Program-made: the position numbers and the translations under genes
Shown: positions 34,721 to 43,084 of the stretch, piece after piece
Position numbering within the stretch: position 1 is the first letter of the stretch
How the letters are laid out: the number at the start of each line of letters is the position of its first letter
Notes under the pieces: generated by a model
The model's database searches: none
Told to the model about the DNA's origin: nothing
What the model saw: only the letters and a program-made list of their open reading frames with translations
Assembly: GCF_033962415.1 (NCBI RefSeq)
Contig: NZ_JAVIKH010000006.1
Location: forward strand, 62,001 to 126,000
Direction: 5' to 3'
DNA: 64,000 nucleotides
Source of the DNA: Candidatus Cetobacterium colombiensis
GTDB taxonomy: Bacteria; Fusobacteriota; Fusobacteriia; Fusobacteriales; Fusobacteriaceae

Positions 34721-35578
34721 CTACTCTTTAACTCCTCCAACAGTTAAACCTCCTACAAGATATCTCGATAGACTAATGAATAGTATTATTACTGGTACAC
34801 TTGTTATCAATGCCGCTGCTGAATATGTTCCCCATTCTGCACTAAATGATCCTTGAAGGTTAACTAATCCAACTGGTAAAGTCAATTTTTCTGCTGATGT
34901 TAATATTATTCTTGCTATTACAAACTCCGACCATGCTGTCATAAAAGAAAATAGCCCTGTTATTGCTAAAGCTGGAGTTGAAACTGGTAACACTATTTTA
35001 TACATAACTTGCCATACTTTGCAACCATCAATATATGCACTTTCTTCTAGAGATTTTGGAATAGTGTCAAAATAACCTTTTAACATCCACACAGAGAAAG
35101 GAACTGATACTGCCACATAAGGAATTAATAATCCTAAAAAACTATTCATTAATTTTAATTTAACTAAAATTATAAACATTGGTAGTAAAAGCATTGGTGC
35201 TGGGAACATCTGTGTTACTAAAAATGTCATCATTCCAACTTTTCTTCCCCAGAAAGAGAATCTAGAAAAAGCATACCCTGCTGTTATTGATATAAAAACA
35301 CCTATTATAGCTGTTAAACTAGAAACAATTAATGAATTTTTTAACCAAATCAATAAATCTGTTTCAAATAGAGCTTTTCTAAAATTGTCTAAAGTTGCAT
35401 CTGCTGGAATTATTCTTAAACTTGTTGAAAACAGTTGATCTCCAGGTCTAAGTGCTACAGATAAAACATTTAGTAAAGGATATAAAGTTATCGCACAAAA
35501 TATTATTAATATTACGTATATTCCAATTATTTTCTTCCAACTATCATTTTTTTCAAAATGAATATTTTTTTCTATCAT
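34721..35578 (-). CDS. malG: maltose/maltodextrin ABC permease MalG
   Basis: The 285-residue protein has six membrane segments and the ABC-sugar permease coupling motif EESAYIDGCKVWQVMYKIVLP near residue 185. LVTQMFPAPMLLLPMFIILV and a final AALITSVPVIILFISLSRYLVGGLTVGGVKE-type ending (shown only in part here: VGGLTVGGVKE) are typical of MalG. Its start overlaps malF by 4 bases. It pairs with MalF in the inner membrane. No ATPase gene is in the cluster. Confidence 0.9.
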   Translation of the reverse strand: MIEKNIHFEKNDSWKKIIGIYVILIIFCAITLYPLLNVLSVALRPGDQLFSTSLRIIPADATLDNFRKALFETDLLIWLKNSLIVSSLTAIIGVFISITAGYAFSRFSFWGRKVGMMTFLVTQMFPAPMLLLPMFIILVKLKLMNSFLGLLIPYVAVSVPFSVWMLKGYFDTIPKSLEESAYIDGCKVWQVMYKIVLPVSTPALAITGLFSFMTAWSEFVIARIILTSAEKLTLPVGLVNLQGSFSAEWGTYSAAALITSVPVIILFISLSRYLVGGLTVGGVKE

Positions 35579-36465
35579 ATTGACTCCTCCTTAAAAATAT
35601 TACTTTTCTTTACGTAAATTATAGAGAAAATCAATAAGAAAGCAAATATAAGTACTGAATATGCTGCTGCAAATCCATATCTATAGAAATTAAACGCCAA
35701 TCTATAAACATCTGTTACCAATATTTGAGTTTCTTTATTTCCATATCCTCCAGCTAAGATAATTATGATATTTAACATATTGAATGTCCAAATTGTTCCT
35801 AAAATTATTGCTGGTGTCAATGTTGGCTTTAAAAGAGGTAATGTTATATCCTTAAATTTTCTCCAAGGACTTGCACCATCAATATCTGCTGCTTCATACA
35901 AATCAGCTGATATTGATTGTAATCCACCTAAAGAGATCATCATCATAAAAGGAAATCCAAGCCAAATATTTGTTATAATTGCTGCATAGAATGTTAATTG
36001 AGGATCACTTAACCAAGGAAGATTTTCTATTCCAAACCATCCTAACATTAAATTGATAGCTCCAAAATTTTGATTAAACATACCTTTCCAAGTAAGGGCT
36101 GCTATATATTGAGGCATCGCCCAAGGAATTATAAGAAAAACTCTTAAAATTGACTTTCCTGGAAGTTTTCTATTTAATAATATAGCTAAAAATAATCCAA
36201 TCGTCACATGAAAAAATACGTTTACAAAAGTCCAAATTATAGTTCTTATAAATGTTGATAAAACCTCTGGATCTTGAAATACTCTAATATAGTTTTGTAA
36301 ACCTACAAAACCAGGATTTTTAAATGTTCTTAAACTCATATTTGTAAGAGATAACCAAAACCCATATCCTAGAGGATAAAAAACCATTATAGCCATAACT
36401 ATAAATGCTGGTGCTATGAATAAATACGGGGTATTTTTACCTACTAGTCTTCCTTTTCCACTCAT
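35575..36465 (-). CDS. malF: maltose/maltodextrin ABC permease MalF
   Basis: Start at 36465 (MSGKGRLVGKNTPYLF) has GAAAGGAGAAAG upstream; a longer frame to 36507 runs into a hairpin. The 296-residue protein has six membrane segments and the coupling motif YEAADIDGASPWRKFKDITLP near 198. It lacks the large periplasmic P2 loop of enterobacterial MalF and is the short form, as in many anaerobes and Gram-positives. An 11-base-pair stem-loop lies just upstream, between malE and malF. Confidence 0.9.
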   Translation of the reverse strand: MSGKGRLVGKNTPYLFIAPAFIVMAIMVFYPLGYGFWLSLTNMSLRTFKNPGFVGLQNYIRVFQDPEVLSTFIRTIIWTFVNVFFHVTIGLFLAILLNRKLPGKSILRVFLIIPWAMPQYIAALTWKGMFNQNFGAINLMLGWFGIENLPWLSDPQLTFYAAIITNIWLGFPFMMMISLGGLQSISADLYEAADIDGASPWRKFKDITLPLLKPTLTPAIILGTIWTFNMLNIIIILAGGYGNKETQILVTDVYRLAFNFYRYGFAAAYSVLIFAFLLIFSIIYVKKSNIFKEESI

Positions 36466-36486
36466 AATCTTTCTCCTTTCAATTTT

Positions 36487-36512
36487 AGAGGTTGGATTTT
36501 TATCCAACCTCT
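36487..36512 (-). other. stem-loop between malE and malF without a U tract
   Basis: AGAGGTTGGAT and ATCCAACCTCT form a perfect 11-base-pair stem with a 4-base loop, 13 bases after the malE stop. On the minus strand it is followed by AAAATTG and the malF ribosome site, not a T run, so it looks like an mRNA 3'-end protector rather than a full terminator. It may keep malE mRNA more abundant than malF-malG. Confidence 0.65.
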
Positions 36513-36524
36513 TTTTTATTTTAA

Positions 36525-37763
36525 TTACTCACCTTTTATTATTTTGATTCCTTCTTCAGCATCTTTTTGCATCTTTTTAGCTGCATCTTCTGGAGTCATA
36601 TTTCCATTTAAAACAGCTTCTAAGTTTGGTCTTACAGCATCCCAAATTGCTCTCATTTCTGGTACAACTGGCATTGGTACTGTATATTTTATTGTTTCAA
36701 TTGAATCTTGCATTAATTTATCATTTTTAACTTGAGGTAACTCTCTTGCAGCTTCTATTCCTGGAGCTTGCGATTGATTTAAAGAGATCTCTGCATTAAT
36801 TTCTGGAGAGAAAATATAATCAAAGAATTTATTTAAAGCTTCTGTTTTCTTATCTGATGTATTTTCTGATAATGAATATCCCTTAGATGCATTTGTAAAT
36901 AGTGCATAACCATTTTTTGATGGAATAGGCATTGGAGCAACTCCTAAGTTTATTCCTGCATCCTCATATTCTTTCCAAGACCAAGCACCATTTAATATCA
37001 TAGCTGCTTTCTTTTGTTTAAATAATTGAGAAGCGATATCATAATCCATTCCAGCTTCTCCTAATTCATACTTAGTTCTTATATCTTTTACAAAAGTTAA
37101 AGCGTCTACCATAGCTTTATTATCTAAAGTAGGATTATTTTTAGCATCAAAAATTTCTCCTCCAAATCCACTATAGAATCCTACGAACCAGAATGGTTCT
37201 TTTTCATTATATAAGAATCCATATTTAGAATCTGCTTTATCTTTTGGATTTACTGATCTATTTGCTTTTGCAACTTCTACAAACTCTTCCCAAGTTTTAG
37301 GTGCAGTTTTTACTAAATCTTTATTATATAAAAGAGCAATTTGATTTCCTAAGAATTCAGGTAATAAATATAATTGATTATCATACATACCACTTTTTAA
37401 AGCCCCTTCATTAAATTTCTTAATTAAATCTTTCGATACAACTTTATCAATAGGTTTAATTAAGTCAGAAACCATAAATATACCTATATTGTCATTTGGA
37501 CCATAAACTACATCTGGACCTTGTCCTGCTAGCGATGCATTTTGAAACTGTGTTCTTAAATCTTCATTTGAATAGTGAACTACATTTACTTTTACATCTG
37601 GATTTTTTTTCATAAACTCATCTACTATTTTTATATAAGTAGGTCTTACTGCTGGCTCCATTTGTTCCCACAGTGTTATTTCAGTGGCTTTTCCTAAAGC
37701 TATTGTTGAAAATAATGTTCCTGCCGCTAGCATTAATAGCGGTTTTTTTAAAGTGTTTCTCAT
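36525..37763 (-). CDS. malE: periplasmic maltose/maltodextrin-binding protein MalE
   Basis: The 412-residue protein has a signal peptide (MRNTLKKPLLMLAAGTLFST..ALG) and a type-I sugar-binding fold with ITLWEQMEPAV, AGQGPDVVYGPNDNIGIF near 80, MILNGAWSW near 255 and LFTNASKGYSLSENT near 290. It would deliver maltodextrins to MalFG. It is the first gene of the minus-strand operon; GGAGGGG precedes the start. A perfect 7-7-7 inverted repeat sits at its promoter. Confidence 0.92.
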   Translation of the reverse strand: MRNTLKKPLLMLAAGTLFSTIALGKATEITLWEQMEPAVRPTYIKIVDEFMKKNPDVKVNVVHYSNEDLRTQFQNASLAGQGPDVVYGPNDNIGIFMVSDLIKPIDKVVSKDLIKKFNEGALKSGMYDNQLYLLPEFLGNQIALLYNKDLVKTAPKTWEEFVEVAKANRSVNPKDKADSKYGFLYNEKEPFWFVGFYSGFGGEIFDAKNNPTLDNKAMVDALTFVKDIRTKYELGEAGMDYDIASQLFKQKKAAMILNGAWSWKEYEDAGINLGVAPMPIPSKNGYALFTNASKGYSLSENTSDKKTEALNKFFDYIFSPEINAEISLNQSQAPGIEAARELPQVKNDKLMQDSIETIKYTVPMPVVPEMRAIWDAVRPNLEAVLNGNMTPEDAAKKMQKDAEEGIKIIKGE

Positions 37764-37784
37764 ATTTTACCCCTCCTTGATTTT

Positions 37785-37837
37785 TGTTGTACTTTAAATA
37801 CAACAATATTATTACCTCATTTTCTTTCTTAAGTCAA
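37785..37837 (-). promoter_or_regulatory. malE promoter with TGTTGTA-N7-TACAACA operator
   Basis: On the minus strand -35 TTGACT (37832-37837) and -10 TAATAA (37809-37814) are 17 bases apart. The operator TGTTGTA-N7-TACAACA (37785-37805) lies at the transcript start, well placed for repression. The same half-sites and spacing recur at lamB. Confidence 0.78.
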
Positions 37838-37906
37838 TACATTTTTAATAAAAAAGTGTATTTTTTTTATTTTTTATGTTTTTTTTAAGAAATTTTAGTT
37901 TTATTA

Positions 37907-37968
37907 TTGACAAATTTAAAAAAATGTTATAAATATATTAGTGTGAATGTTGTAAGTAATTTACAACA
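37907..37968 (+). promoter_or_regulatory. lamB promoter with TGTTGTA-N7-TACAACA operator
   Basis: A -35 TTGACA (37907-37912) is followed by an AT-rich -10 region (TATAAATA, 37928-37935). The operator TGTTGTA-N7-TACAACA (37948-37968; arms extend by one base pair) sits just downstream, before the ribosome site AGGGGGAG. It matches the malE operator in both half-sites and spacer length, though not spacer sequence. Confidence 0.78.
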
Positions 37969-38000
37969 AATAAAAAATAAATACAGGGGGAGTCAAAATT

Positions 38001-39452
38001 ATGAAAATTAACAAAGTTCTTACACTTTTATCTTGTATCATCCTTGCAGGAACAGTTGGGGAAAAAACTTTCGCCAAAGAGGTAGTTCAAGCTCCTGAAG
38101 TTATCGAAACTTCTCACGACGTTACAACTCTAGAAGATAGAATCGCTAAGTTAGAGTATAATCAAGAGCACCCTAGCTTTGAATTCCACGGTTATGGAAG
38201 ATCAGGTTTACTTTTAAATGCTAATAACGATTTAAAAAAAGGAAAAGTTTTCAATAAGAATGGTGTAGGAAGACTTGGTAACGAAAGTGATACTTATATA
38301 GAAGCTGAATTAGTTAAAAACTTCTATCTTGATAATGGTTCTTGGGCTAAGTGGCATATTATGTTTGCTAAAGGAACTGATGATTACAATGATTGGAATG
38401 ACGGTGTTGCTTTAAGACAAGCTTATGCTGAAATGGGAAATCTTCCAATTTTTTCTGGAGCTTTCAAAGAATCTGTAATTTGGGCTGGTAAAAGATTCTA
38501 TAATAGAAGAGATATTCATATCACAGACTATTACTTCACAGATTATTCAGGAACTGGAGCTGGAATAGATAATATTAAAGTTGGAGAAGGAATGTTAGAT
38601 TTAGGAGTTATAGCTAGAGATTACAATAGTTATGATACTGCTGGTTTAATTGATAATTCTTCTACTGAAGACGGTTTAAATGTTGTAAACTTACTTGCTA
38701 GATATGACATTGGATCTTGGGAGATTGATTTAGGTGCTGCTTTCTCTAGCGATAATAAAAATAGAACAGTTGATAACGAACACGGAGAATACACTAAATA
38801 CGACGCTGCAGACTATGGAGTTCAATTGGGAGTATTCTATAATACACCTGGATACTACTGGAGCGGAAAAGGATTCTCGAAAATTTTTGGACAAGTTGGA
38901 TATGGACTTAATGCAGGAGATGGTTTAGGTACTGCTGGTAGAGGAGCTGAAAACAATTTAGATGATGCTTTATCTGCTAGATTAGGAACTTTTGGAGTTT
39001 ATCCTATCAATGAAAAGTGGGATTTATTCACAACAGTTGTTGCTCAACATAATAAAAATAGTAAATTTAATTACAACCCTACATTATTAGATCCTGAATT
39101 AGATACTTACTCTGTAGAAGTAAATGGATTAAAATCAACTTGGGTTAGTGCTGTTGCAAGACCAGTTTATAAAATTAACGAAAACTTTGAGCTTCAATTT
39201 GAAGCTGGTTACTATTATGTAACTGAAGAAAAAGATAATGGACATAAAGCTAATGGAAACCTTTACAAACTTACATTTGCACCAACATTTAAGTTAAACT
39301 CAAATGATTTCTGGGCTAGACCTGAAATAAGAACATTTGTTACTTGGGCAGGATGGGATAACGATTATAAAAAATCTTTCCAACCTGAGTTAAATTCTTA
39401 CAGCAGTAAAAATGGTGTAAACGTTGGAGTTCAAGCTGAAGTTTGGTTCTAA
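38001..39452 (+). CDS. lamB: maltoporin-like outer-membrane porin (LamB)
   Basis: The 483-residue protein has a signal peptide (to about residue 25, EKTFA), then a short coiled-coil-like stretch (TTLEDRIAKLEYNQEH) and a beta barrel beginning FEFHGYGRSGLLLNA and ending GVNVGVQAEVWF with C-terminal Phe. WAGKRFYNRRDIHITDYYF near 160 is very close to the LamB signature. It would let maltodextrins cross the outer membrane. The N-terminal coiled coil is common in fusobacterial porins, perhaps binding peptidoglycan. It diverges from malE and precedes malQ. Confidence 0.9.
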   Translation: MKINKVLTLLSCIILAGTVGEKTFAKEVVQAPEVIETSHDVTTLEDRIAKLEYNQEHPSFEFHGYGRSGLLLNANNDLKKGKVFNKNGVGRLGNESDTYIEAELVKNFYLDNGSWAKWHIMFAKGTDDYNDWNDGVALRQAYAEMGNLPIFSGAFKESVIWAGKRFYNRRDIHITDYYFTDYSGTGAGIDNIKVGEGMLDLGVIARDYNSYDTAGLIDNSSTEDGLNVVNLLARYDIGSWEIDLGAAFSSDNKNRTVDNEHGEYTKYDAADYGVQLGVFYNTPGYYWSGKGFSKIFGQVGYGLNAGDGLGTAGRGAENNLDDALSARLGTFGVYPINEKWDLFTTVVAQHNKNSKFNYNPTLLDPELDTYSVEVNGLKSTWVSAVARPVYKINENFELQFEAGYYYVTEEKDNGHKANGNLYKLTFAPTFKLNSNDFWARPEIRTFVTWAGWDNDYKKSFQPELNSYSSKNGVNVGVQAEVWF

Positions 39453-39497
39453 TAATAATATTCTAATAAAGTGATTTTCAAAATATAAATTCTCTTT

Positions 39498-39524
39498 GAG
39501 GCACCTTCCTCCCGTTGGTGCCTC
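39498..39524 (+). other. stem-loop between lamB and malQ
   Basis: GAGGCACC and GGTGCCTC pair around an 11-base loop and are followed by ATAATAAATTT rather than a T run. As between malE and malF, it may protect the upstream mRNA end or only partly stop transcription. Confidence 0.55.
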
Positions 39525-39551
39525 ATAATAAATTTAAAGTGAGGTATTTTT

Positions 39552-41051
39552 ATGAAAGATAGATCAAGCGGTATTCTTTTACACATAACATCACTACCTG
39601 GAAAATATGGAATTGGTGACTTTGGAAAATGTGCCTATGAGTTTGTTGATTTTTTAAAAGAAAGTCATCAAAAATATTGGCAAATTCTTCCAATGGGAGT
39701 AACTGGTTACGGTGATTCTCCTTATCAATCCTTTTCAGCTTTTGCAGGAAATCCATATTTTATAGATTTAGATTCTTTAGTTAAAATGAATCTTTTAACT
39801 GAAGCTGACCTTAAACCTTTAATAGATTTAAATCTTATATCTAATATTCAATATGATAAATTATATATTGAAAGATATAAAGTTTTAAAAAAAGCTTTCA
39901 CAAACTTTAAAGAAAATTCTTCATTAAATATCTTAACAAATTTTAAAAATAAAAATATTTGGTGGCTAGATAATTATGCCCTTTATATGGCTATAAAAAA
40001 TAAATTTAATGGAAAATCTTGGCTCGAATGGCCTAAAAATTATAAATTTAGAGATAAAGAAACTTTGAGAAAAGCTAGAATTGAACTTCAAGAAGAGATT
40101 GAATATCATATTTTTTTACAATATCTTTTTGATAAACAATGGAAAGATTTAAAACAATATGCAAATGAGAATAATATAAAAATTATTGGAGATATTCCTA
40201 TTTTTATAGCTACAGATAGTGCTGATACTTGGGAAAATCCTAAAATGTTTTATTTTGATAAAAAACTTCAACCGAAAAAAGTTGCTGGTTGTCCTCCAGA
40301 TGCTTTTAGTGCCGATGGTCAACTTTGGGGAAATGTTCTTTACAATTGGAAAAATATTGAAAATGATAACTTTAAATGGTGGATTAAAAGAGTTAAAAGT
40401 TGTTTTAAGCTTTATGATACAGTTAGAATTGATCATTTTAGAGGATTTGAATCTTTTTGGGCTATTCCCGCTAAAGCTAAAACTGCACGATTTGGTAAAT
40501 GGGAAAAAGGTCCTGGTATGAAACTTTTTTATGCTATTAAAAAATCTCTAGGTGATTTAGATATTATTGCTGAAGATTTAGGTTTTTTAACTTCTAAAGT
40601 TCACAAACTTTTAAAAGATTCAGGTTATCCTGGAATGAAAATTCTTGAGTTTGCATTTGATTCTAGAGAAGAAAGTGACTACCTACCTCATAAATATCCT
40701 AAAAAAAGTGTAGCCTACACTGGAACTCATGACAATCAAACTGTTGTTGGTTGGTATAAAACTGTAAATGACAAAGATAAAAAATTTTGTGATGAGTATT
40801 TAGACGACTTTTTAAAAAATATCAATTCTAAAACAGAAACTATTAACTGGAAATTTATTGAAGCTCTTTGGAGCTCAAATTCTAATTTAGTTATCGCTCC
40901 TATGCAAGATTTTTTAGGTTTAGATGATTCTAGTAGAATGAACACCCCTTCAACTTTAGGTGGAAACTGGATTTGGAGATTCGATTCTAACCTATTAAAT
41001 AAAGAACTTTCTAAAAAAATATCCTCAATTACAACTCAATATAAACGTTAA
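39552..41051 (+). CDS. malQ: 4-alpha-glucanotransferase (amylomaltase, GH77)
   Basis: The 499-residue protein shows GH77 signatures: RSSGILLHITSLPGKYGIGDFG at the start (written here only as the LHITSLPGKYGIG core), QILPMGVTGYGDSPYQSFSA near 53, nucleophile region VRIDHFRGFESFW near 295, acid/base in IIAEDLGFLT near 340 and TGTHDNQT near 395. It rearranges maltodextrins into longer glucans plus glucose, supplying glgP. It lies 99 bases after lamB, probably on the same transcript, behind GTGAGG. Confidence 0.93.
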   Translation: MKDRSSGILLHITSLPGKYGIGDFGKCAYEFVDFLKESHQKYWQILPMGVTGYGDSPYQSFSAFAGNPYFIDLDSLVKMNLLTEADLKPLIDLNLISNIQYDKLYIERYKVLKKAFTNFKENSSLNILTNFKNKNIWWLDNYALYMAIKNKFNGKSWLEWPKNYKFRDKETLRKARIELQEEIEYHIFLQYLFDKQWKDLKQYANENNIKIIGDIPIFIATDSADTWENPKMFYFDKKLQPKKVAGCPPDAFSADGQLWGNVLYNWKNIENDNFKWWIKRVKSCFKLYDTVRIDHFRGFESFWAIPAKAKTARFGKWEKGPGMKLFYAIKKSLGDLDIIAEDLGFLTSKVHKLLKDSGYPGMKILEFAFDSREESDYLPHKYPKKSVAYTGTHDNQTVVGWYKTVNDKDKKFCDEYLDDFLKNINSKTETINWKFIEALWSSNSNLVIAPMQDFLGLDDSSRMNTPSTLGGNWIWRFDSNLLNKELSKKISSITTQYKR

Positions 41052-41079
41052 AAAAAGTGAGAGTAACTCTCACTTTTTT
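41051..41079. terminator. bidirectional terminator after malQ
   Basis: AAAAAAGTGAGAGT and ACTCTCACTTTTTT form a perfect hairpin between convergent genes. Confidence 0.9.
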
Positions 41080-41576
41080 AATATCACATTTATATATTCT
41101 TCTTTATTTTCTATATCTAAAATATTAAATTCAGTAAATGCAACTAAATCTACCAGTTCCTTTTCTGTAAAACAAGTATGCCATTCTCCATCTTTAAAAT
41201 AGTCATTTTCTCCAAATCTAAAACTAAGGTATAGTAATCCTCTTTCTATTAAAACTTCATAAAATTTATTTAAAACACAGTACAAATCTAAACGATCAAG
41301 GTGTAAAAGATTATCTATTGCCCAAATTCCAATAAATCTCTCTCTATCTTTTAATCCTCTAGCTAATTTTACTATATTCTCTTTAGACTTAGTTTCATAA
41401 ATCTCAGTTTCACTATAAGAATCTAACTTTAGATGTTCTATACTATGACCTCTTTGTAAAAAGAAATCATTTACTACATCTCCTCTAGGTTCTAATGTTA
41501 AAACCTTTCCACGCTTTAATAATTTTTTTTCAAAATTATTAACTTCTTTTAATTTATTACTCGTCCCATGGTACAC
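41070..41576 (-). CDS. class I SAM-dependent methyltransferase-like protein, degenerate SAM motif
   Basis: The 168-residue protein resembles TehB-like small methyltransferases in its second half: GIWAIDNLLHLDRLDLYCVL near 84 and LLYLSFRFGE..CFTEKELVDLV. The SAM-binding glycine motif, normally like D-x-G-x-G-x-G, reads LTLEPRGDVVNDFF near 27, so binding may be lost or altered. The start is uncertain: GTG at 41576 lies only 2-3 bases from GGAGG, and an ATG at 41569 is out of frame. The gene could be a decayed methyltransferase or one specialised by motif change. Confidence 0.65.
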   Translation of the reverse strand: MYHGTSNKLKEVNNFEKKLLKRGKVLTLEPRGDVVNDFFLQRGHSIEHLKLDSYSETEIYETKSKENIVKLARGLKDRERFIGIWAIDNLLHLDRLDLYCVLNKFYEVLIERGLLYLSFRFGENDYFKDGEWHTCFTEKELVDLVAFTEFNILDIENKEEYINVILKK

Positions 41577-41681
41577 AACCTCCTTATTTTTTAAACTCTC
41601 CCTTATATTTATATACTATTTTTTGATAGTTTTTCCTTGCCATTTATGTTAAAATCCATATAAAGTTTTAGGGAGGATTAT

Positions 41682-42293
41682 ATGATTATATTTAAAAATA
41701 TTGATTTAAAATTTAATGATAAAACTGTTTTAAAAAATTTTAATTTAACTATTGAAGAGGGTGAAAAAGTTTTAATAGCTGGTGTTTCAGGAAAAGGAAA
41801 AACAACACTTTTAAAAATACTTCTTGGATTTACACTTCCTAGTTCTGGAAGCGTTTTTGTTGATGATTTAGAAATAAATGAAAAAAATATAGATAAAATA
41901 AGAAGTAAAATTGGTTACATGCCACAATCAACTCCTTTTTTTAATATGAACGTGGAGAAACTAATCCACACAATTTTAAACTACAAGCAAAATTCAAATA
42001 TTACTTTAGATACCAATAAACTTATAAACACCTTAAAGGAATTTAATCTAGATGTCGGTATTTTATCTAAAGATATAAGTCAATTATCTGGAGGAGAAAA
42101 GCAACGTTTAGCTTTCGTCATTACTATTTTATTAGATAGAAAAATATGGGTTTTAGATGAAATAACTTCATCTTTAGATCAAGATATGAAAGAAAAAGTA
42201 ACTGAATATATTTTAAATAGCAATAAAACTATAATTTTAGTATCTCACGATAATACTGATGCACTTAATAAATTCAGGAGAGTGATTTTATAA
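41682..42293 (+). CDS. fetA: ABC transporter ATPase, FetA/YbbL-like
   Basis: This compact 203-residue ATPase has Walker A GVSGKGKTT near 34, signature LSGGEKQR near 133, Walker B IWVLDEIT and switch ILVSHDNTDAL. The stop overlaps the next start (TAATG), so it pairs with the FetB-type permease. E. coli FetAB has been linked to iron export and peroxide resistance. A possible promoter, TTGCCA-N16-TATAAA, lies at 41637-41664. Confidence 0.82.
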   Translation: MIIFKNIDLKFNDKTVLKNFNLTIEEGEKVLIAGVSGKGKTTLLKILLGFTLPSSGSVFVDDLEINEKNIDKIRSKIGYMPQSTPFFNMNVEKLIHTILNYKQNSNITLDTNKLINTLKEFNLDVGILSKDISQLSGGEKQRLAFVITILLDRKIWVLDEITSSLDQDMKEKVTEYILNSNKTIILVSHDNTDALNKFRRVIL

Positions 42294-43075
42294 TGGCCCA
42301 AGACATTTTTTTACCTAATTTACTTTATTTTGGTATTTTTTTAATTCCAATTTTTTATATTATGAACTATTTAGAAATTAGAATGATTTCAAATGTAATT
42401 AAATCTATTTTTAGAATGTTTATTCAACTTATGCTAGTAGGAGTTTATCTACACTATATTCTTTCTATAAATAACACATGGATAAATTTAGCCTACTTAT
42501 GTCTTATGACGTTTGCCTGTACTTTTACAGTTGTTAGAGATGTTAAAATTAATCATTTTAAATTTTATATCATCGTTACTTTTGCTACAGCAATTCCCCT
42601 TGTTCTTAATATGTTAATTTTTTCAGAACTTCTTTTAAATTTAAAAGATCCTTTTGATGCAATATATTTAATTCCAATCTCTGGAATGATTTTAGGAAAT
42701 ACTTTAAATGGAATGATTGTTACTATAAATGATTTTTTAAATAACTTAAACTTACATGAAGATAGTTATCTTTTATCTTTATCTTTTGGAGCAACTAAAC
42801 TAGAAGCTTTAAAACCATTTATTGCCAGTGCAATAACACTTGCATTTAAACCTTCTGTTGCCACTATGGCAAATGTTGGATTAGTTTCTCTTCCAGGGAT
42901 GATGACAGGACAAATTTTAGGTGGTTCCCTTCCCACTGTTGCAATTAAGTATCAAATTGCTATAATGATTGCCCTTTTCATCTGTAGATTTTTATCTTCA
43001 TTTATTCTTCTTTATTTTTGCACTATAAACTTTTTTGATAAATATTCTATTTTTACTCTCAGAAATAGAAATTAG
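42293..43075 (+). CDS. fetB: ABC permease, FetB/YbbM (UPF0014) family
   Basis: The 260-residue membrane protein has about seven spans and the FetB signatures LIPISGMILGNTLNGMIV near 125, LSLSFGATKLEALKPFI near 160 and GLVSLPGMMTGQILGG near 197. It is coupled to the ATPase gene by a one-base overlap of stop and start. Together they form an inner-membrane exporter, likely for iron; the substrate in this organism is inferred from the family. Confidence 0.87.
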   Translation: MAQDIFLPNLLYFGIFLIPIFYIMNYLEIRMISNVIKSIFRMFIQLMLVGVYLHYILSINNTWINLAYLCLMTFACTFTVVRDVKINHFKFYIIVTFATAIPLVLNMLIFSELLLNLKDPFDAIYLIPISGMILGNTLNGMIVTINDFLNNLNLHEDSYLLSLSFGATKLEALKPFIASAITLAFKPSVATMANVGLVSLPGMMTGQILGGSLPTVAIKYQIAIMIALFICRFLSSFILLYFCTINFFDKYSIFTLRNRN

Positions 43076-43084
43076 GAGGATTTT

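Noticed and set aside
36487-36517. Terminator between malE and malF
   Set aside because: The T run is on the + strand, where no gene ends; on the malE-malF strand the hairpin is followed by A-rich sequence and a ribosome site.
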